Shown here one piece after another: positions 50,201 through 63,100 of a DNA stretch of 64,000 nucleotides. Numbering within the stretch: position 1 is the stretch's first letter; each line of letters starts with the position of its first letter. This DNA is from Puffinus mauretanicus (Eukaryota; Chordata; Aves; Procellariiformes; Procellariidae). The DNA lies in the NCBI GenBank assembly GCA_023333565.1, contig JAJKFH010001371.1, positions 124,001 through 188,000 on the forward strand, given 5' to 3'. The position numbers and the translations under genes are program-made. The notes beneath the pieces were generated by a model that saw only the letters and a program-made list of their open reading frames with translations, had not been told where the DNA came from and did not search any database.

Positions 50201-53200
50201 TGCTCACACGTGGCCACCGCCCCCAGCTCTAGCGCTGGGGGCTCCATCTCTTGCAGCTCAGTGGCAAGATCTGGGTTTGTCCCTTCTTACGCTGTTGCAG
50301 CAGAGAGCCAGGCGGCTGCGACCTGCCGTAGTGCGATGGCAGGACCGGGAGAGGCCGTACCTTTCCCCGGCAGCCTGCCTGCGGCTACTCCTTTCGTCAC
50401 CAAGAGAACCAGGCAGAAGACATCAGGTACCTTAGGAAACCAGCCTGGAGACAGCATCTCTTGTAATCCCACTCCATTACTGGGCTGCATTTGCCCCAAA
50501 GCCTGATGTTCTCTGCCCCTGTTAATAGCTGTAGTTACAGAGATCCACTTACACTGGCGCTACGTATTCGTCTGGTCCCCGTTTGTACTTCATTGCGCCT
50601 TGTATCTTGTGGGAGAATCAATACAATTTGGTACGGAGTCTGGCGAGTCAAGAGATTGCTCAGAGCCCGGGTTCGTGGTTGCCTGCCACACATTTTAGCA
50701 GTTATAGTTATTATCGTCTGTAATGTGGGTCTTGTTTTAAACGTTCCTGGGTACCTGTCCATCTCTTCGTATGCTCAAGGTGCATCACGCTGCCTTTCAC
50801 CCATCCCGTTTATGTTTATAGATGGGATTTTAATGCAAAGGAAGGTTAAAAGCTGCCTCTTCTCTTGAGCTCCGCCTTGGCCTCCCCGTTGCACAGAGCG
50901 TGTTCTTCATTTGTTTTTCTGAAGAAGGCTGGCAGGCCTGGGAGAAGTCTCTTTTCCAGGGCGAGGTGGAGAGCTGCCAGCCCAGGCGGGGAAGCGTCTG
51001 CCTCTGACCCACTGCGCGGCGCTGGGGGGCTGGGGGGCGGTGAAAGCGGAGGAGCCCTGGCGGGCTGCAGTCTTCTGCATCTCGGCAGGGAGAGCTTTTC
51101 CTCCCCCACGCTGCTTTCCCACATGTGTTGGCAGAGTCAACACTAGGTCCTAAGTCCTGACTGCAAGATAAGAGCTCAGTTTTTATTTAATTGTCCCCTG
51201 TTGTCCCAGCCTGCTTCGTGGTGTGTTCCTGCCTTCGTGCATCCACCTTTACCAGGCTTTCAGACAAGACTCCAGCCTCCTCTTTCCTTACGCAGGCTAC
51301 TCTCGCTCGTCTAGGGTCTCAAACAGCACTTAAGTGTTAGATCATAAATCACAGGCATAATTTTAAAACTGTCTTTGATTTCTTCAAACTGCTGGCCCTG
51401 CCAGATGCAGAGAACGGGTGTTTTCGCTTGGGTTCTAGCCCAGGTGGTCTCTCCCATCTGCCCGTGATTTTTAAGGGTCTGTGTTCAGCAGTGGGGTGGG
51501 ACGTATCGTTTGCTTGCCTGTTTCCTTCAGACCGTTCCATGGACTGGCAGCAAGTAACCTGTGGAGCAGCATGCTTTCTGTCTGTGGAAGTTAGCTTGGA
51601 AGATTGGTTCTTCTGCAGAGACTCTGGTGGGTCGGGCTCCTTGCTTGCAGGGAGGAGGGTAGAGCGGTGATGGGGGGTGAAGATCCCACTGCGATTCGCG
51701 AGCACACCCTAGCATCTGCCAGAGTTTCCTGATGGCGTGCTGCTCCCCGTGCCACGTTCACCATGCTGGAGACGTGGGCATGAGCAGTCCTGGTTTATAG
51801 GCTCCTGAGGTAAGGGGCCTGCTTCTTTAGGGTATAGTCATTTTGGTGGCCTGGATTGGCTGGGGGCGCGATTCCTTCACCTAGAGGGAGAGCTCTTGGG
51901 TAGCTGGTTTGTTCTTTGGGTTTATTGCTGACTTGCGTAGGTTGTTTGCTGTTTTGGGTGGTTTAGGCATAGCTGCCTACCAGTTGTTTTTCTTAGAGTA
52001 AGCTGGCAACAAAGAACTTTATTAAGAATATTTATTATTTGAGAGGGAAAGCAAGAACAGCATAGAACCCGCTTACTGCTAACAGCCGGTGATTGCGCAG
52101 CTTTGTCTTTTACTCAACTATCAGATGGCTGAAGCGGGAACCAGGGAACAGAAAACGGGCAGCAGCTTTGGTAGGGATGGTACTATCTTGTTTTCCTTTG
52201 TCCTTCCATCTCTTCTGGAGAGAGAAGACGAGCAGGGACTTCACAAGCCCTTCGTGGTTGGGTAGTCTCCAGCAAAGGGGTTGTGTTGCCAGAGGTGCTT
52301 CAGCTGGAAACTGTGCAAAGGCTGGGCCTGGTGCAAGGACCTGCCCGTGCCTGTTCAAGACCTCGTACAAAGCCATGGCTTGCACCTTGCTGCTGGGACA
52401 TGTTTATGGCTGCTGCGGAGAGGCAATCCCTCTCTTCCAGACCCGCCTGTGCCTCGAACCTGCCCGCAGCTTTCTGCTGTTCTTCCTCCCAGGTTTCTCC
52501 TTGAATGTGTGCCTGTGTTTTGAGCCTCCTACACCATGTCATTCCTTACCCCTTTTCTTTTTTTCCTCTGGAGCCATATTTTTGTGCTCAGTCTCTTGGG
52601 ACAGGCTGCCTCTTCCTTCAGATCTTGAAGAGCTTGCAAAGGATGGAAGAAGCCATTCTGTTCCTCTTAGGTTTTTTCCTTTTTTTCCCTTAATAGAAGA
52701 CATTTATTATCTCCAAGACATTTCTCCAAAGCAGGGCCACCATTTACAACTTTTACTCCATCTTTGGCATCCCTCTCTCTTTTTTCATCTGTGGGCTGTG
52801 TTGTTTGAGTTTGTGGGTACGCAGCCAGCAAGTCAACAGCAAGCACGTTGGGTTAGATTTGCAGCCCACTTTTTAATTTAAAAAGCAACAAGTAAATTAA
52901 AATGAAGCATGGGATAGGCTGTGATTTGTAGCAGAGCATCAGCTTGCCAGCCTCGTTTCCCTAACCTCTTTCAGGCTGATGCAGAACATCAGCATTTTGA
53001 CCCTTGAGTGAAAACAAAAGGTGGCATTTCACACCGCTGGAGACTTCCTTCAGTCCCTCCAGAGGCTGTATTTTGTGGTGTTGGTGACGGTCTTGTGCAC
53101 GAGCAAATGGAGGAGCCCGGACAGTCTCCAGGGTGAGCCAGCAAGGCTTGCCTTGTCAGTGTTCTAAAATCACCGAGCAGGGTTCCTGGCGTGCGGGCAT

Positions 53201-56200
53201 TGACTGCCAGTAAAGGGCTGAGACGAGCGTTGTCCTCCTAGAGGACTGCAGACCACTTCTGCCTGCAGGGTGTCTCTGCCGAAGGGAAATAAAATCAAAC
53301 ACTGCGGCATTTGTGGTCTAAGGGCTCCTCCGTTCCTGTGGACACATCTTTTGGAGGAAAGGGAATCCTGAAACGTGTCCAAAGAGATCTGCAGAGGTGA
53401 AACTGGTTTCTGATGCCTTTAAATGCAGAGACTCCCAATGGACAGGTAGAGGGAAAATGTTCAGTAATGAACAGTTGTAAAACTTCTGTCATGGCTGGCC
53501 TCGGTATGGCAGTGCTGAGCAAAAATCTTATCTCTTGGCTTGTTTAGTTGGCTTGGTGTCCATCCTGGGGGAGAAACAAGGTGACGGGAGGAAGGGGAGG
53601 ACACAGAAAAAGCTCCTTCAGTGATCCTGTTGGAAGGGTGTCAAGAGCCTCCCTCATGGTGAATGCGTTGGAAACCCACTGCAAATCCCTTTTGCTTGAC
53701 ACCTGAGCTTTTCTTGAAACTGCGGTGGTGTGATGAGATGTACTGATGGGGCCAAGCCCCTTGAGTTCCTCACTCTCCTTCTGCTGAGTGAGTTTCTGGA
53801 GGTTTCACAGTCAGGTCCCCAAAACCACCTCTCCCCCTGCAGATGAAGCTCTGTGCTGGAGAAGAGGGACCGTGTAGAACGTCAGGTTGTTCTTTGCAGG
53901 GCACAGCTGGGTCTCTGGGTACCACCTGTAACCTTGATGCCTACACCTGCTTTAGGTCTTAGCCCCGCGACAGCTTGCGCCAAGCATCTCGGTCCTCGCT
54001 TCTGCGGGCAAAGCCTCGGTGCTGCCCAGCATGCGCAGGCAGGGGAGAAGATAAGGAGATATGCCTTCTGCCCTCCTACCTACACCTTCGTCCCCTCCCT
54101 GCAAGACAAAGGTAGGGTGCTGGTGCCCACCGGGGCTGGGTGCTTGCTCTCCCGCCTTCCTGCACAAGGCTGGCAGATGTTTCTTGTTTGCTGGAGCTGC
54201 GTGGCTCCGGCTACCGAGCGGGGAGCAGCTGCTGCTGCCAGGCGGAAGCACTCGGCGAGGCTTTCCTAGACAGCTTTGAACGGGAGCCAGGAGCCCTCTC
54301 GCTACAGGAGAAAATCCACGAGGTCAGGAAATACAGCAGCGGCAGCTCCAGCTCCACGCTGGGGCTCTTGGCTTGGCACACGGATCCCAGCCGTCCTCTT
54401 CCCGGACGGTGCTCCTGAACGGCTCTCCTCCGTGATGTCTTGCTCAGCTATTTGTTCGACAGCCCTGCGCGGCTTTTGCGGAGTGCAATGGTTGAGTACT
54501 GCAGAGTTGATAAATTTGGATAGGCAGGGAAGACACCAGACGGTGACCTGGGTCAGGCATTCAGATCTTGAAGAGCTTGCGGAGGATGGAAGCAGCACGG
54601 TTCTGGCTCAGCGTGGGACTGGGAGGCTGTGCTTTCGTGTTTCCCTCTGTTATTTTGTGGTCAGCTCTGTCTGGGCTCTGCGTTAGCTGCTGAGAAATAG
54701 AAACTCTTGTTTATCTTCCTCTGGAAATCCTCACATCAGGAGAACCTTTCACAACAACCAACAGGCTGTAGACCTCCGTCCAGTGTGTCCCTAGACTGAG
54801 CGTGAAAACTTGGGGTGTCTGTTACCATCTCTCTGGCAGGAGCCCCGCTCTCTCTTCCCTGCCTCTGTTTTTTAGGAGAGCCAGGAACATTGTCTTTGGG
54901 ATGGCTGTTCCTTGAACCACCCCACGCGGTGGTGGTGATGTTCATGTGGCGTTGGGGAACAGCCTCATCAACAGCAATGCTGCATCAAAACCTGTGCGTG
55001 CATCGATGAGCAGCCTTGCTCTTCCCATGTTCAGGAGCAAAGAGCATGGTGGGGAGCTGTGAGATGGTGTTGGTGAGATCAACGTAGGGATAAGACCAGC
55101 TGCCCAACACTGTTGGGCTTGGCCATATGGAAATCCCCTCTTTCCCCACAGCCTTTGGCCAGGCTCCGTCTCCTGTGGCATTTGCATGTGCTCTGATGAG
55201 CGGTTGGGTCTGCACGCTCCCTGTGAAGAGCTTGCGTCGTGGATCCTTTGGGAAAGGAAGCGAGCTCATCTGAACGTTGATTCTAGCACACATTAATTCA
55301 GGCAGCTCTCACGCCCAGAGCTGTCCGTCATTCCCCACGCTCTCTGGGTACATTAGGACACGTGTTGCAGCGGTGGTATGAAACAGTCGGGTGGGCTGGA
55401 TTCACCATCCTCTGCAAGCTGCAGAATCTCTCCTGCCATTGCCGGGGCGAGGATGGCGTGCAGAGCGGTGAAGAGTTAGCCGAGGCGCCAGCACCTTCTA
55501 GGTACGGTGTGAGTGAGCAAACACCAACGTTGCAGAGTTCTTGTACGTAAATTGTCCATGTGTTGGCCGTGAGTGGCGGGGAGCAACAGCTTTTTCGCCC
55601 CCCTCATTTCCCCCGCCTCTTGGGTGGGTGCGGGGCAGGGAGACGTGGGTCTGTGCTTCTCTGGAGGAGCCTGAGCTCAGAGCTCTGGGCTGGGGTGGTG
55701 ATGTGCAGGGCTTGCTGGTGTGTGGTTGCCCCTCCGCTGCGCAGCAGAGCTTAGCAGCTCAGCTGGGGTCTGGAGCAGGGCAAGACCCTTAAGCTGCTGT
55801 GGGTGACCGCCTCGGCCCCCACCTCCTGCTGCAGCGTGGGCCAGGAGGCTGGTGTGGCTGGGGGTCTTCTGAAGGGAAAGGCCAAGCAGTGCCTTCCAGT
55901 GGGGTGGTCTCGAGGGAGGATCCCCTCCTCGAGGACTCATGTCTTCTCCTCCCCATATTGAGTCTAGGCTTTTCTCACTGCCTTAGCAAGTCCCATAGAC
56001 CTGGGCAGTTGGGCAGTTCCCCTTGAGCATCATCGCGACAGCTGCTCCATCATCACCACCAGATGCAGAGCAAGGTCCGTCGTAGCCACTGCAGGCCTTT
56101 CCTTGCAGCCACCGGGTGTTTTGCTAGGGGTTGCAGATCTCCCTGCTCTGTATGAAAGATGGGAGCTGGTTGCAGAGTTTCTTCGGCCCCTCAAGACCCC

Positions 56201-57759
56201 TCTGTGTTCAGCTGTGAAGCTGTTCTGCTGCAGGAGCAATCCCCTCCTGGCCAGCAGTGTTGTGGGAAACGGTCAGTCAGCGTTTGGTCCTCAGCCCCTA
56301 TTTCAGCCTGTCATGGTAATTGTCTCCTGCCATCCAAGAGAGATGAGAAGCCTGGGGTGGGGATCCCTCTTGTCCCTGAGAAGTAGTGTATATGAGAAGT
56401 TCATATACGTGAGGGTGTGCATTAATGGAGCAGAGCAACATGGGCATGGTCATTAGTGTGATCGCTTAGATTGTCTCCTGTAGCTTTCAACCTGCATCTC
56501 TTCCTTGGCCACCAGAACAGAGGCACATCGGACTTTCCTGGGAAGCGGTGGCACTTTGGGGTATGGACCTAGGGTATCACATTATTTGCACCTCCTTTCC
56601 CCAACCATCACCACTTTTCCACCGTGTGTAACAACCTTCAGCTTCTCCAGCAGTGAAGAACGGCGCAGCAACCAGAGGTCCTGCTTGGCGTCGTGTTTGT
56701 GCTCTGGTTGCTCTTTTGCTCCCCCGCCCTTGCCCTTCTTCAGGATGCCTTGTTTGCCTTCCCGCTGCCGAGACAGCAGCTCGGAAGAGGGCTTTGGCAA
56801 GAGGTGGTTGTGTCTGACTGCTCCCAGCTCGAGTGGGTGATTGAACCGTCTGAGTGGTTTAAGATTGCAGTCAGGTGGGGATTGAAGGCAGAACCTTCTG
56901 GCCTCCTTTCCATTAGATCTTCGCTGTGTTAGTAAACGCATCGGAGGCAGACTGGGTCTAGAGGCCTTTGCCAGCACAGTTTGTTCCTGCTTACAGGGTT
57001 TTGGGAGCGGGGCTGGCATGCCCGGGGCGGAGGGTGCAGTGATTTAACTGGGGGGGGGTGGGGGGTGTCTAACCCCCGTGCCGTGGTGTTGCAGGCTGTG
57101 TCGAATGGAACCGTGAGCTCCTCTCCCCGCTACCTGCTGCCTTTCGGGTGGCTTCCCCAGAGCTCGCCCATGACGGCTGCGGACGAGCCTCTGACCCTGG
57201 GGTGACTTTCGGCGGGTAGGGGTTGCAGTCCGGTGAGGGTGGATTTCTATTTAAACCTTCAGGGTTTTGTAATCTTCCTGAGTTAAAGTTCCTCTTTCTC
57301 AGCGGAGTTGGAGCAGAAATTTAGGGGAGGAGGTGTGGGGGGGTGAATTTTCTCCTGCTGAAGGCCCATAGCAAGTACACGGTGCTGCAGAAGAGTGGTT
57401 TGCTCGTCCTGACCCTAATCATCATTCCCAATTAGCACCTTTCATGATAGCATCTCTTGCTCCTCTGTGGGGCACGCCAGCTTCATCTCGTGGGAGCAGG
57501 GGTGCCCCTTCCGCAGTCCTCCTCCCTCTTGCGATGGCCCGCGCAGCGGGAGGCATCGTTAGCTGCAGGACCGGCAGAGGGTGTGGATGTGCCACCATCT
57601 CAAACCTGCCCCGTGGTTTGAGGTTTAACGCAGCCTTGGGGGTGAAGACATGGAGCTAACAGCGTATTTGGGGGGGCTGGGACTTCTTCCCTGCTCCCGT
57701 GGGCGTTGGCATCCAAACCGCCTTGGCCAAGGCTTTCAAATCTATCTGATGATTTTGGA

Positions 57760-57910
57760 TAGCCAGCTTCAGATGAGGCAAATCGGAGACAGTGCTGAGC
57801 ACTTCGGGAAAACCAGACCTCTTAAATTGGTTACTTTAGGGTTTACTTTTGATTTACACAGCCTGTACCTCTGTTTTCTTATCAGTAACGCTCCTTACCT
57901 CTTGAGGTTT
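57760..57910 (+). repeat. Possible MIR-like fragment
   Basis: ACCTCTGTTTTCTTATCAGTAACGCTCCTTACCTC resembles the MIR block with 'ctcagtttcctcatctgtaaaatgg...tacctacctc'. Weak and short. Confidence 0.3.
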
Positions 57911-58890
57911 GCTTAGGGAATGTGTGAAGTTTGCATCCAGACTGCCAGGCTGAAGGGTTGCAGCATATCACAGGATAAACATAGCTTTGTATTCAGTTTG
58001 CTGGATTATTTTGCCCTTTTTAAAGTAACCTTCATTACTGGCGGAGAGTATTAGGTTAAATAGCTCTGGATGCTGCAGTTCCGTGCTGTACTTTTAGACC
58101 AAGTTTCATGGTTTTAGGTGAGGCTGACACAAATCTGACATTTGAGACCTAAGAGCGTTGGACCATGAAAGCAAAAGACAGACAGTGGATCCTGGAGGCA
58201 TGGTACGGGCTGACAGACTGAATGAAGTGTCCTTTTCCCTGGCCAGATTCCCAGGGCAGTCAGTGTGCCGGGTGGGAAGAAGGCGAGAAAGCCTTCGACC
58301 CTTGGGGCACGCGGGCCATCCCACCATCTCCCCGTTTCCAGGCCAGGCTTGCCAGGGTGGTACGTCTGCGGGCGTGAGGTGAGAGGCCGGGGTGGTCCTG
58401 GAGCAGAATACCCTGCGGTGGCAATTTCATGGACAATTTTGTAAAGCTACGGTAAAAGTACGTCGCATCCCTGATGGTGGCTTGCTGGTTTTCACCCCAG
58501 GGAGTGAGGGGTGGCTCTTTGCCATCCAGAATAGCAGTGAGGTGGGTTTACCTTGTCCCATCCTCAGTCCCTACTGAAGTCAAGCAACTTAAAAGACCGT
58601 TAAAACCTTAAGGGGTGCGTCCCTTCACCGCTGCCTTGCAGAATTAGGTGTCTCTGTGTTACAGTGTGCCGGGTCCCAGACCTCGGTGTCTCTACCTTGC
58701 AGCATTTGGAAGCTCCTGCGATGTGCAGGAGACATCGGGAACGCTCAATAGCCGAGGAATGAGGCTGTGCTTTGCAGATTTCTGCCTTTCCCGGCAGCAG
58801 AGGTGGGCTGACCGCTCAGCCCCGCTGCAGGGCAAGCGGCGACGGGGAGGGACCCCTCTCCTGACGCGGCAGCAGTGTTTCTCCTTGCAG

Positions 58891-58933
58891 GTGGTGGTGC
58901 TCCTGGAAGTCCTGAGCTGGGGTCGGCTGGAAG
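58891..58933 (+). other. HRAS: HRAS exon 2: 3' splice acceptor and 5' UTR portion
   Basis: The acceptor TTTCTCCTTGCAG ends at 58890. The 43 transcribed bases before the ATG contain a TGA (58913-58915) in frame with the start codon. Translation therefore cannot extend upstream within this exon, which fixes the ATG at 58934. The start context AAGATGA has the favourable A at -3 but lacks G at +4. This is the usual Ras arrangement of a non-coding first exon followed by an exon with a short UTR. Confidence 0.8.
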
Positions 58934-59044
58934 ATGACCGAATATAAGCTGGTGGTGGTGGGAGCCGGTGGTGTCGGGAAGAGTGCTTTGACCATACAGC
59001 TCATTCAGAACCATTTCGTTGATGAGTATGACCCCACGATAGAG
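58934..59044 (+). CDS. HRAS: HRAS GTPase, first coding exon (residues 1-37)
   Basis: This exon encodes the N-terminus of the small GTPase H-Ras, a membrane-anchored switch between receptor tyrosine kinases and RAF/PI3K signalling. It starts [20 protein letters not shown]. The P-loop GAGGVGKS (residues 10-17) binds the nucleotide phosphates, with Gly12 (GGT, 58967-58969) and Gly13 (GGT, 58970-58972) in the normal form. Switch I begins at 30-37 with DEYDPTIE, including the Mg-coordinating Thr35. The exon ends at ATAGAG|GTAAGC (donor at 59045), exactly after codon 37 in phase 0, the position conserved in vertebrate RAS genes. These 37 residues are identical across HRAS, KRAS and NRAS, so the paralogue is decided by the next exon. 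No frameshift or stop is present, and the introns argue against a processed pseudogene. Confidence 0.97.
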
Positions 59045-59409
59045 GTAAGCGGCTCTGGGCATGGGGTCTGTCTGTCTGCCTGTTTTCCTCTTGCTCTTCT
59101 CCACCTTGCCTCCAACCCAGAGCATGCTCGGCTCGGTCTCAAGTCTGAACTTGAGCAGGGATGTTCCTCTGCTTCGCAGAGCTATTCCGAGTCGCTACGT
59201 GCATGTTCGGAGGTCACAGTGACGGGCTTGTGCCTCCCGCAGAAGGACAGCGGTGTCTGCTGAAGAGAGACGACGATGGAGGCAGCAGAAGCAGGCAGAG
59301 GGGGAGGCAGCAGAAGCGGGCAAAGCCAGGCAGGGGCTGAGAGGCAGCACAAAAGCCCTCCTTTCTGGTGAGACAGCAGCGTAGGGAGGGGTTAAAGGCT
59401 TGGGATTGA

Positions 59410-59500
59410 AGAGCCATTTTGTGCCTGTGCTTCCATTTCTCCTCCTGTGAAATCAGAGTAAATATATTGACTTCTCGTGCAGGCGGTTTTGAGATTTACT
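59410..59500 (+). repeat. MIR-like SINE fragment
   Basis: TGTGCCTGTGCTTCCATTTCTCCTCCTGTGAAATCAGAGTAAAT matches the MIR block 'tgtgcctcagtttcctcatctgtaaaatggggataat' in order and spacing. Confidence 0.5.
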
Positions 59501-60024
59501 GATGAAACGGGCTTTATCAGAGCTTGGTTGTATTATGTGTGTCCTGCAGTTCGAGCAGTGCCGAGCAGCTGAACCATTGTGGTTCCCAGAGTGCTGTCTC
59601 TGCTCCATCGCAAGGAGTTAAAGGTTGATGTATGGGTCTCGTAGTCGGCGTGGATGGTAGCACTGGCCTGTCTAGCTCAGCACCCTGCCTGGAGAAGCAG
59701 GCAGGGACCCTGTGCTCCTCCAGGCTGTGCAGAGCAGGGGTCTGGTCTTCAATATCCATTACACTTTTTTTTTTTCTTCTTCACCTTTTAAAAACATACT
59801 CCATTCTCCGACTGCTTTCACCGTTGCTAGCGAGATGCAAATTACCCCCTGCATGACTTACGACTTCGTTTGGGGGAGATGTGGGCAGCAGCCACTGCTC
59901 TGCACGAGGATAAGTCCACGCTGGGAAGGCAAATTACAGCTCTGTCATGTCTCTTGGACAATAACCTCCCTGTCTGCAGTCCTAAAGGATTCTCTACCAG
60001 ATGTGTATAAATGCAGCTGTGGTT

Positions 60025-60340
60025 GCTGCAGCTATTATTATTATTATTATTATCATAATAGCTAAAAGGCCCCAGCTGGGATCAGAAATCTATTCTGGTA
60101 GGTGTTGTATGTGTAGTCCCCACCCTGAAGAGCTTACAACTTAAATAAACAAGCAAGACAAGGCTTGGTAGAAAGGCAGAAATAGTCTCACAATCCTACA
60201 GACGGGAAGGAGAGAAAGCACTTAAAAGCACGTGCTATTACGTCATTTGGCCAAGGTCACCTAGAAAGTCCGCGGCAGAGACTGGAATTTAATTTAAGGG
60301 CTCCCGAGTCTCGGTGCTGCACCTTCCTTATGGATGCAGT
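60025..60340 (-). repeat. ATT microsatellite and ancient MIR/LINE-like repeat
   Basis: Seven ATT-type units (about 60033-60053) are followed by AAAAGGCCCCAGCTGGGATCAG, GAAGAGCTTACAACTTAAAT, and CCAAGGTCACCTAGAAAGTC with GGCAGAGACTGGAATTTAA. The last parts match the reverse complement of the MIR core (caaggtcacacagc...ggcagagctgggatt). The first parts match, from memory, a repeat common in turtles, crocodiles and birds. The family is uncertain but its repeat nature is fairly secure. Confidence 0.6.
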
Positions 60341-63083
60341 TGCCTTCTTCCCCAGCTCCTCTCCTCTCACGTGCTCGTCATCAGTAGCATCGTACGCTTT
60401 TCTTAGAAACCCGTTCCAGGTTGTTTTCGGCAGAGGAGCTGCTGATGGAGAGCAGTCTCCCTGGGAAGACATCTGCATGGATGGGTCCTCTCTTGGACCT
60501 TAGGGTGGGCAGAGGCAGTTCTGACCCAGTGGTGTGTTGGGTTTTGGCATCCTATTTTTTTTTGTCTCCAGCTGCCTGTCCCCTGTACGTACCCTGCAGG
60601 GAATTTTCTCCATGTAAACAGGCAGTGGGGAATGTAAACCTTGCATGGCATTTCCCAGCACACCCTCCTCGCCCTGCCCGCTCCTGCCGTGCCCCCGGAG
60701 ACGCCTGCTCTCCTCCCCTGTTCGCCCCAGCCCCGCTCTGCTCTTCTCCTCCTCTTCTCTTCCTACAGCAGCTACTCTTTACCCCTCTCGCCCCTGGTGC
60801 TTTTCCAGCTGCAGGTCCCACCAGCCCTGATGCCTTTGCATCTCCCTTGGTCGTGCCCCGCATCCCCCCCACCCTGGCCATCTTCTCACTCATTCCAGGG
60901 TGACTCCTTTTAATTATGCTTCATTTAATGGGGATTTAGGACTCGGAGAGAGTTACCTGCCGGCCATCTGATGTGACCAACAAACCACCCTCCTGTGACT
61001 AAGCTGCTTTGGATCATGCCCAGGAGCTGACTCTGACTGTTCAGCCGGCTAACAAACAGCACAGCAATGCTGAAATGAGCAGGATAAAAGGGAAAAAAAA
61101 AGAGTATACGTGCATGGAGCAGAGGCTTCACCCGTTGCTTAAATGACTCGAGCGCAGAAGGCGGGTGCGAGCGGGTCGGGGTGCGCTGAGAAGATGCTCC
61201 CCAGGGCAGGAGGGGTGGAGAAGTGAGGTTATCCCCTGCCTGGGGCAGAGACCCCGGCTGCGTGCCTGCTCCCCTCCTGCCCTCCCCCTTCACTAGTGCG
61301 AATGTCTGGCTTCCTAACTTAACGCCGGCCAACCCGCTACAGCGCGCACTCGAACGCCTGCTCTGGGGCTGCCGAGGAGCCTTAAGACCTTTATTTTGGG
61401 AACGGGAGGGCCAAGGCACCGAGGAAATTTATGCTGCTGGCAGTGTCCCGTGGCGAATGAGCAGGGATGGGTAAAGAGTCGGACTGCGTTGAGAAATTCT
61501 TCGGTTCGTCTTCCAGCTTTTAGCAGTTAGCTAGTAATGGGCTTCTCAAGCCTCTGGTCGTATCCTGACTGTAGTGTTTGACAAATGGACCTCTTGGCCT
61601 GGTCCCCCAGCACGCCTGGGGTGCTCCCAGCATCCGTCTGGGATCCTGAGTCTGAACTCCAAGCGGCGTTCCTGGCACTTCGCTCCTGGGTCCGGCCACT
61701 TTCCCTTGTGCAAGAAGGGGGGTGGGAGATGGGGGGCTGCAGAGGAGCATTGAGGCTGCGGGGTGCCGGTGGCTGGTGGCAGCTACCCCTGCAGCGGCCG
61801 CCAGGTCACCTGGCAGGGATGGCTGAGCCGCCGTCCTGAGCATCCCGGGGGGGTTCGGATGAAGCTGGACACAAAGCAAGGGTGGGGAGAGCTTGTCCCC
61901 TCCCTTTGGGGGGGTGAGGTGCAAAGCATCCCCTGCAAGGCTGTTAATGCCTTTGCTTCGTTAGCGAGCTGGCTGGCCTGCTGGTGACCTGAGCTGAGGT
62001 GTGGGATCGTGTCCCCGTAGGCATGCTGCCTGCTGGTGAGACCTCCTGGGACTGGGGGCTCGGCAATTAATTGCAAACGTGTGCGGAGAGGCTGGGCCTG
62101 TGGGCACGGGCCAGGGCGCGGGGCTGGGAGGATGCTCTGCTGGCGTCCCCTTTGCCGGTCCCTGCCAGGCACTGGGACCCCGGAGGTGGAACCAGTGCTC
62201 TTCTACCTTGCACCAAGGAGGCTCCAGGTACATCATTGATCAGAGACGGGAGCACATCCCTGCAGGGCACCCCGCCAGTTGCCTTCAGAGCGGTGGGCTG
62301 GAAGCCAGCCCATCACTCCACACTCATTCCCGGTGGGTCAGCAGTCCCCTTTTTGGGAAGGCACGGCCGAGAAGGTCGTGGCAGAGCAGATCTCATCTCT
62401 GATTTCGCGGCCCTCTCCACAAGGTGAGGAAAGACTTTAATTAGCCCCAGTAGCTGACGTTGTAGTAACGAACCAAAGGGTGGAGGCCGCGTTGGCCCCA
62501 TTCCCTTTCTGTGCCGCTGCTGGTCCTGTCGGTGACCTTTGCTGTGTCGGCTGTTTGTCTGCAGACCTGCAAAGCTCATCTGATAACATTGTTGTGGTCA
62601 TTGGAAGAGCAGCAGACATTTGAATTCATTTTAAACTGCAGCTGTAGCCTCTGCGAGTGGCTGCAAAGCGCTGTCGTGGTCATATTGCTGACTTGCACCT
62701 TTTTCATACCTTTGGTTTTGGCTTCCTTCTCCTGCTGAGAGTCGAGGATGCTGCGCCGTACCCGGGGGACGGCTGTCGGAGAGGGATGAGGCTGTTCCTC
62801 CGCGCAGGGGCTGCCCCAGCAGCATCCCTGCTGATGAGACCAGGCACAGGGGAGAGGCATGGTGGGGAGGAGCAGTGCTTTCAGGTGCCTACCTTGAAAA
62901 TGAAACCTTTTGAGGGATGCCCTGGGTGATTTCCAGGCCTTCTCACATCTGCGATAAGTTGCGATTGCCTCTGCTGCTGGGAAAACCCCCAACTTCAAAG
63001 GACCTGCCTGGATAGTCCTTACCTCTCCTGGACCCTCTGGGCACAGACTGGTTGTGGGAAACACCCTCCTCGCAGCGTGATTC

Positions 63084-63100
63084 TTTTTTTTTTTTTTTTT
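63084..63100 (+). repeat. Poly-T run (17)
   Basis: Seventeen consecutive T residues in intron 2. Simple repeat. Confidence 0.85.

Larger units (their letters stand above)
26993..58890 (+). other. Inferred HRAS intron 1; no other gene recognised
   Basis: About 32 kb without a recognisable coding exon on either strand. The longest ATG-less frames (for example 52093-52881, which opens with TTG) show no domain and no flanking splice sites that would make them credible. Supported contents are one CR1 LINE, old MIR-like fragments, a 215-nt polypyrimidine tract, AT-rich blocks and small tandem duplications. If HRAS really starts at the 25-26 kb island, all of this is its first intron. Otherwise it is intergenic. 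Confidence 0.45.

Noticed and set aside
52093..52881. 262-codon open frame on the + strand
   Set aside because: It opens with TTG, has no domain or splice context and lies in the inferred intron. Its cysteine- and phenylalanine-rich text reflects T-rich DNA.
57050..57065. G-run GGGGGGGGGTGGGGGG
   Set aside because: Could form a quadruplex, but it is a simple G-run without promoter context, so it was not reported as an element.
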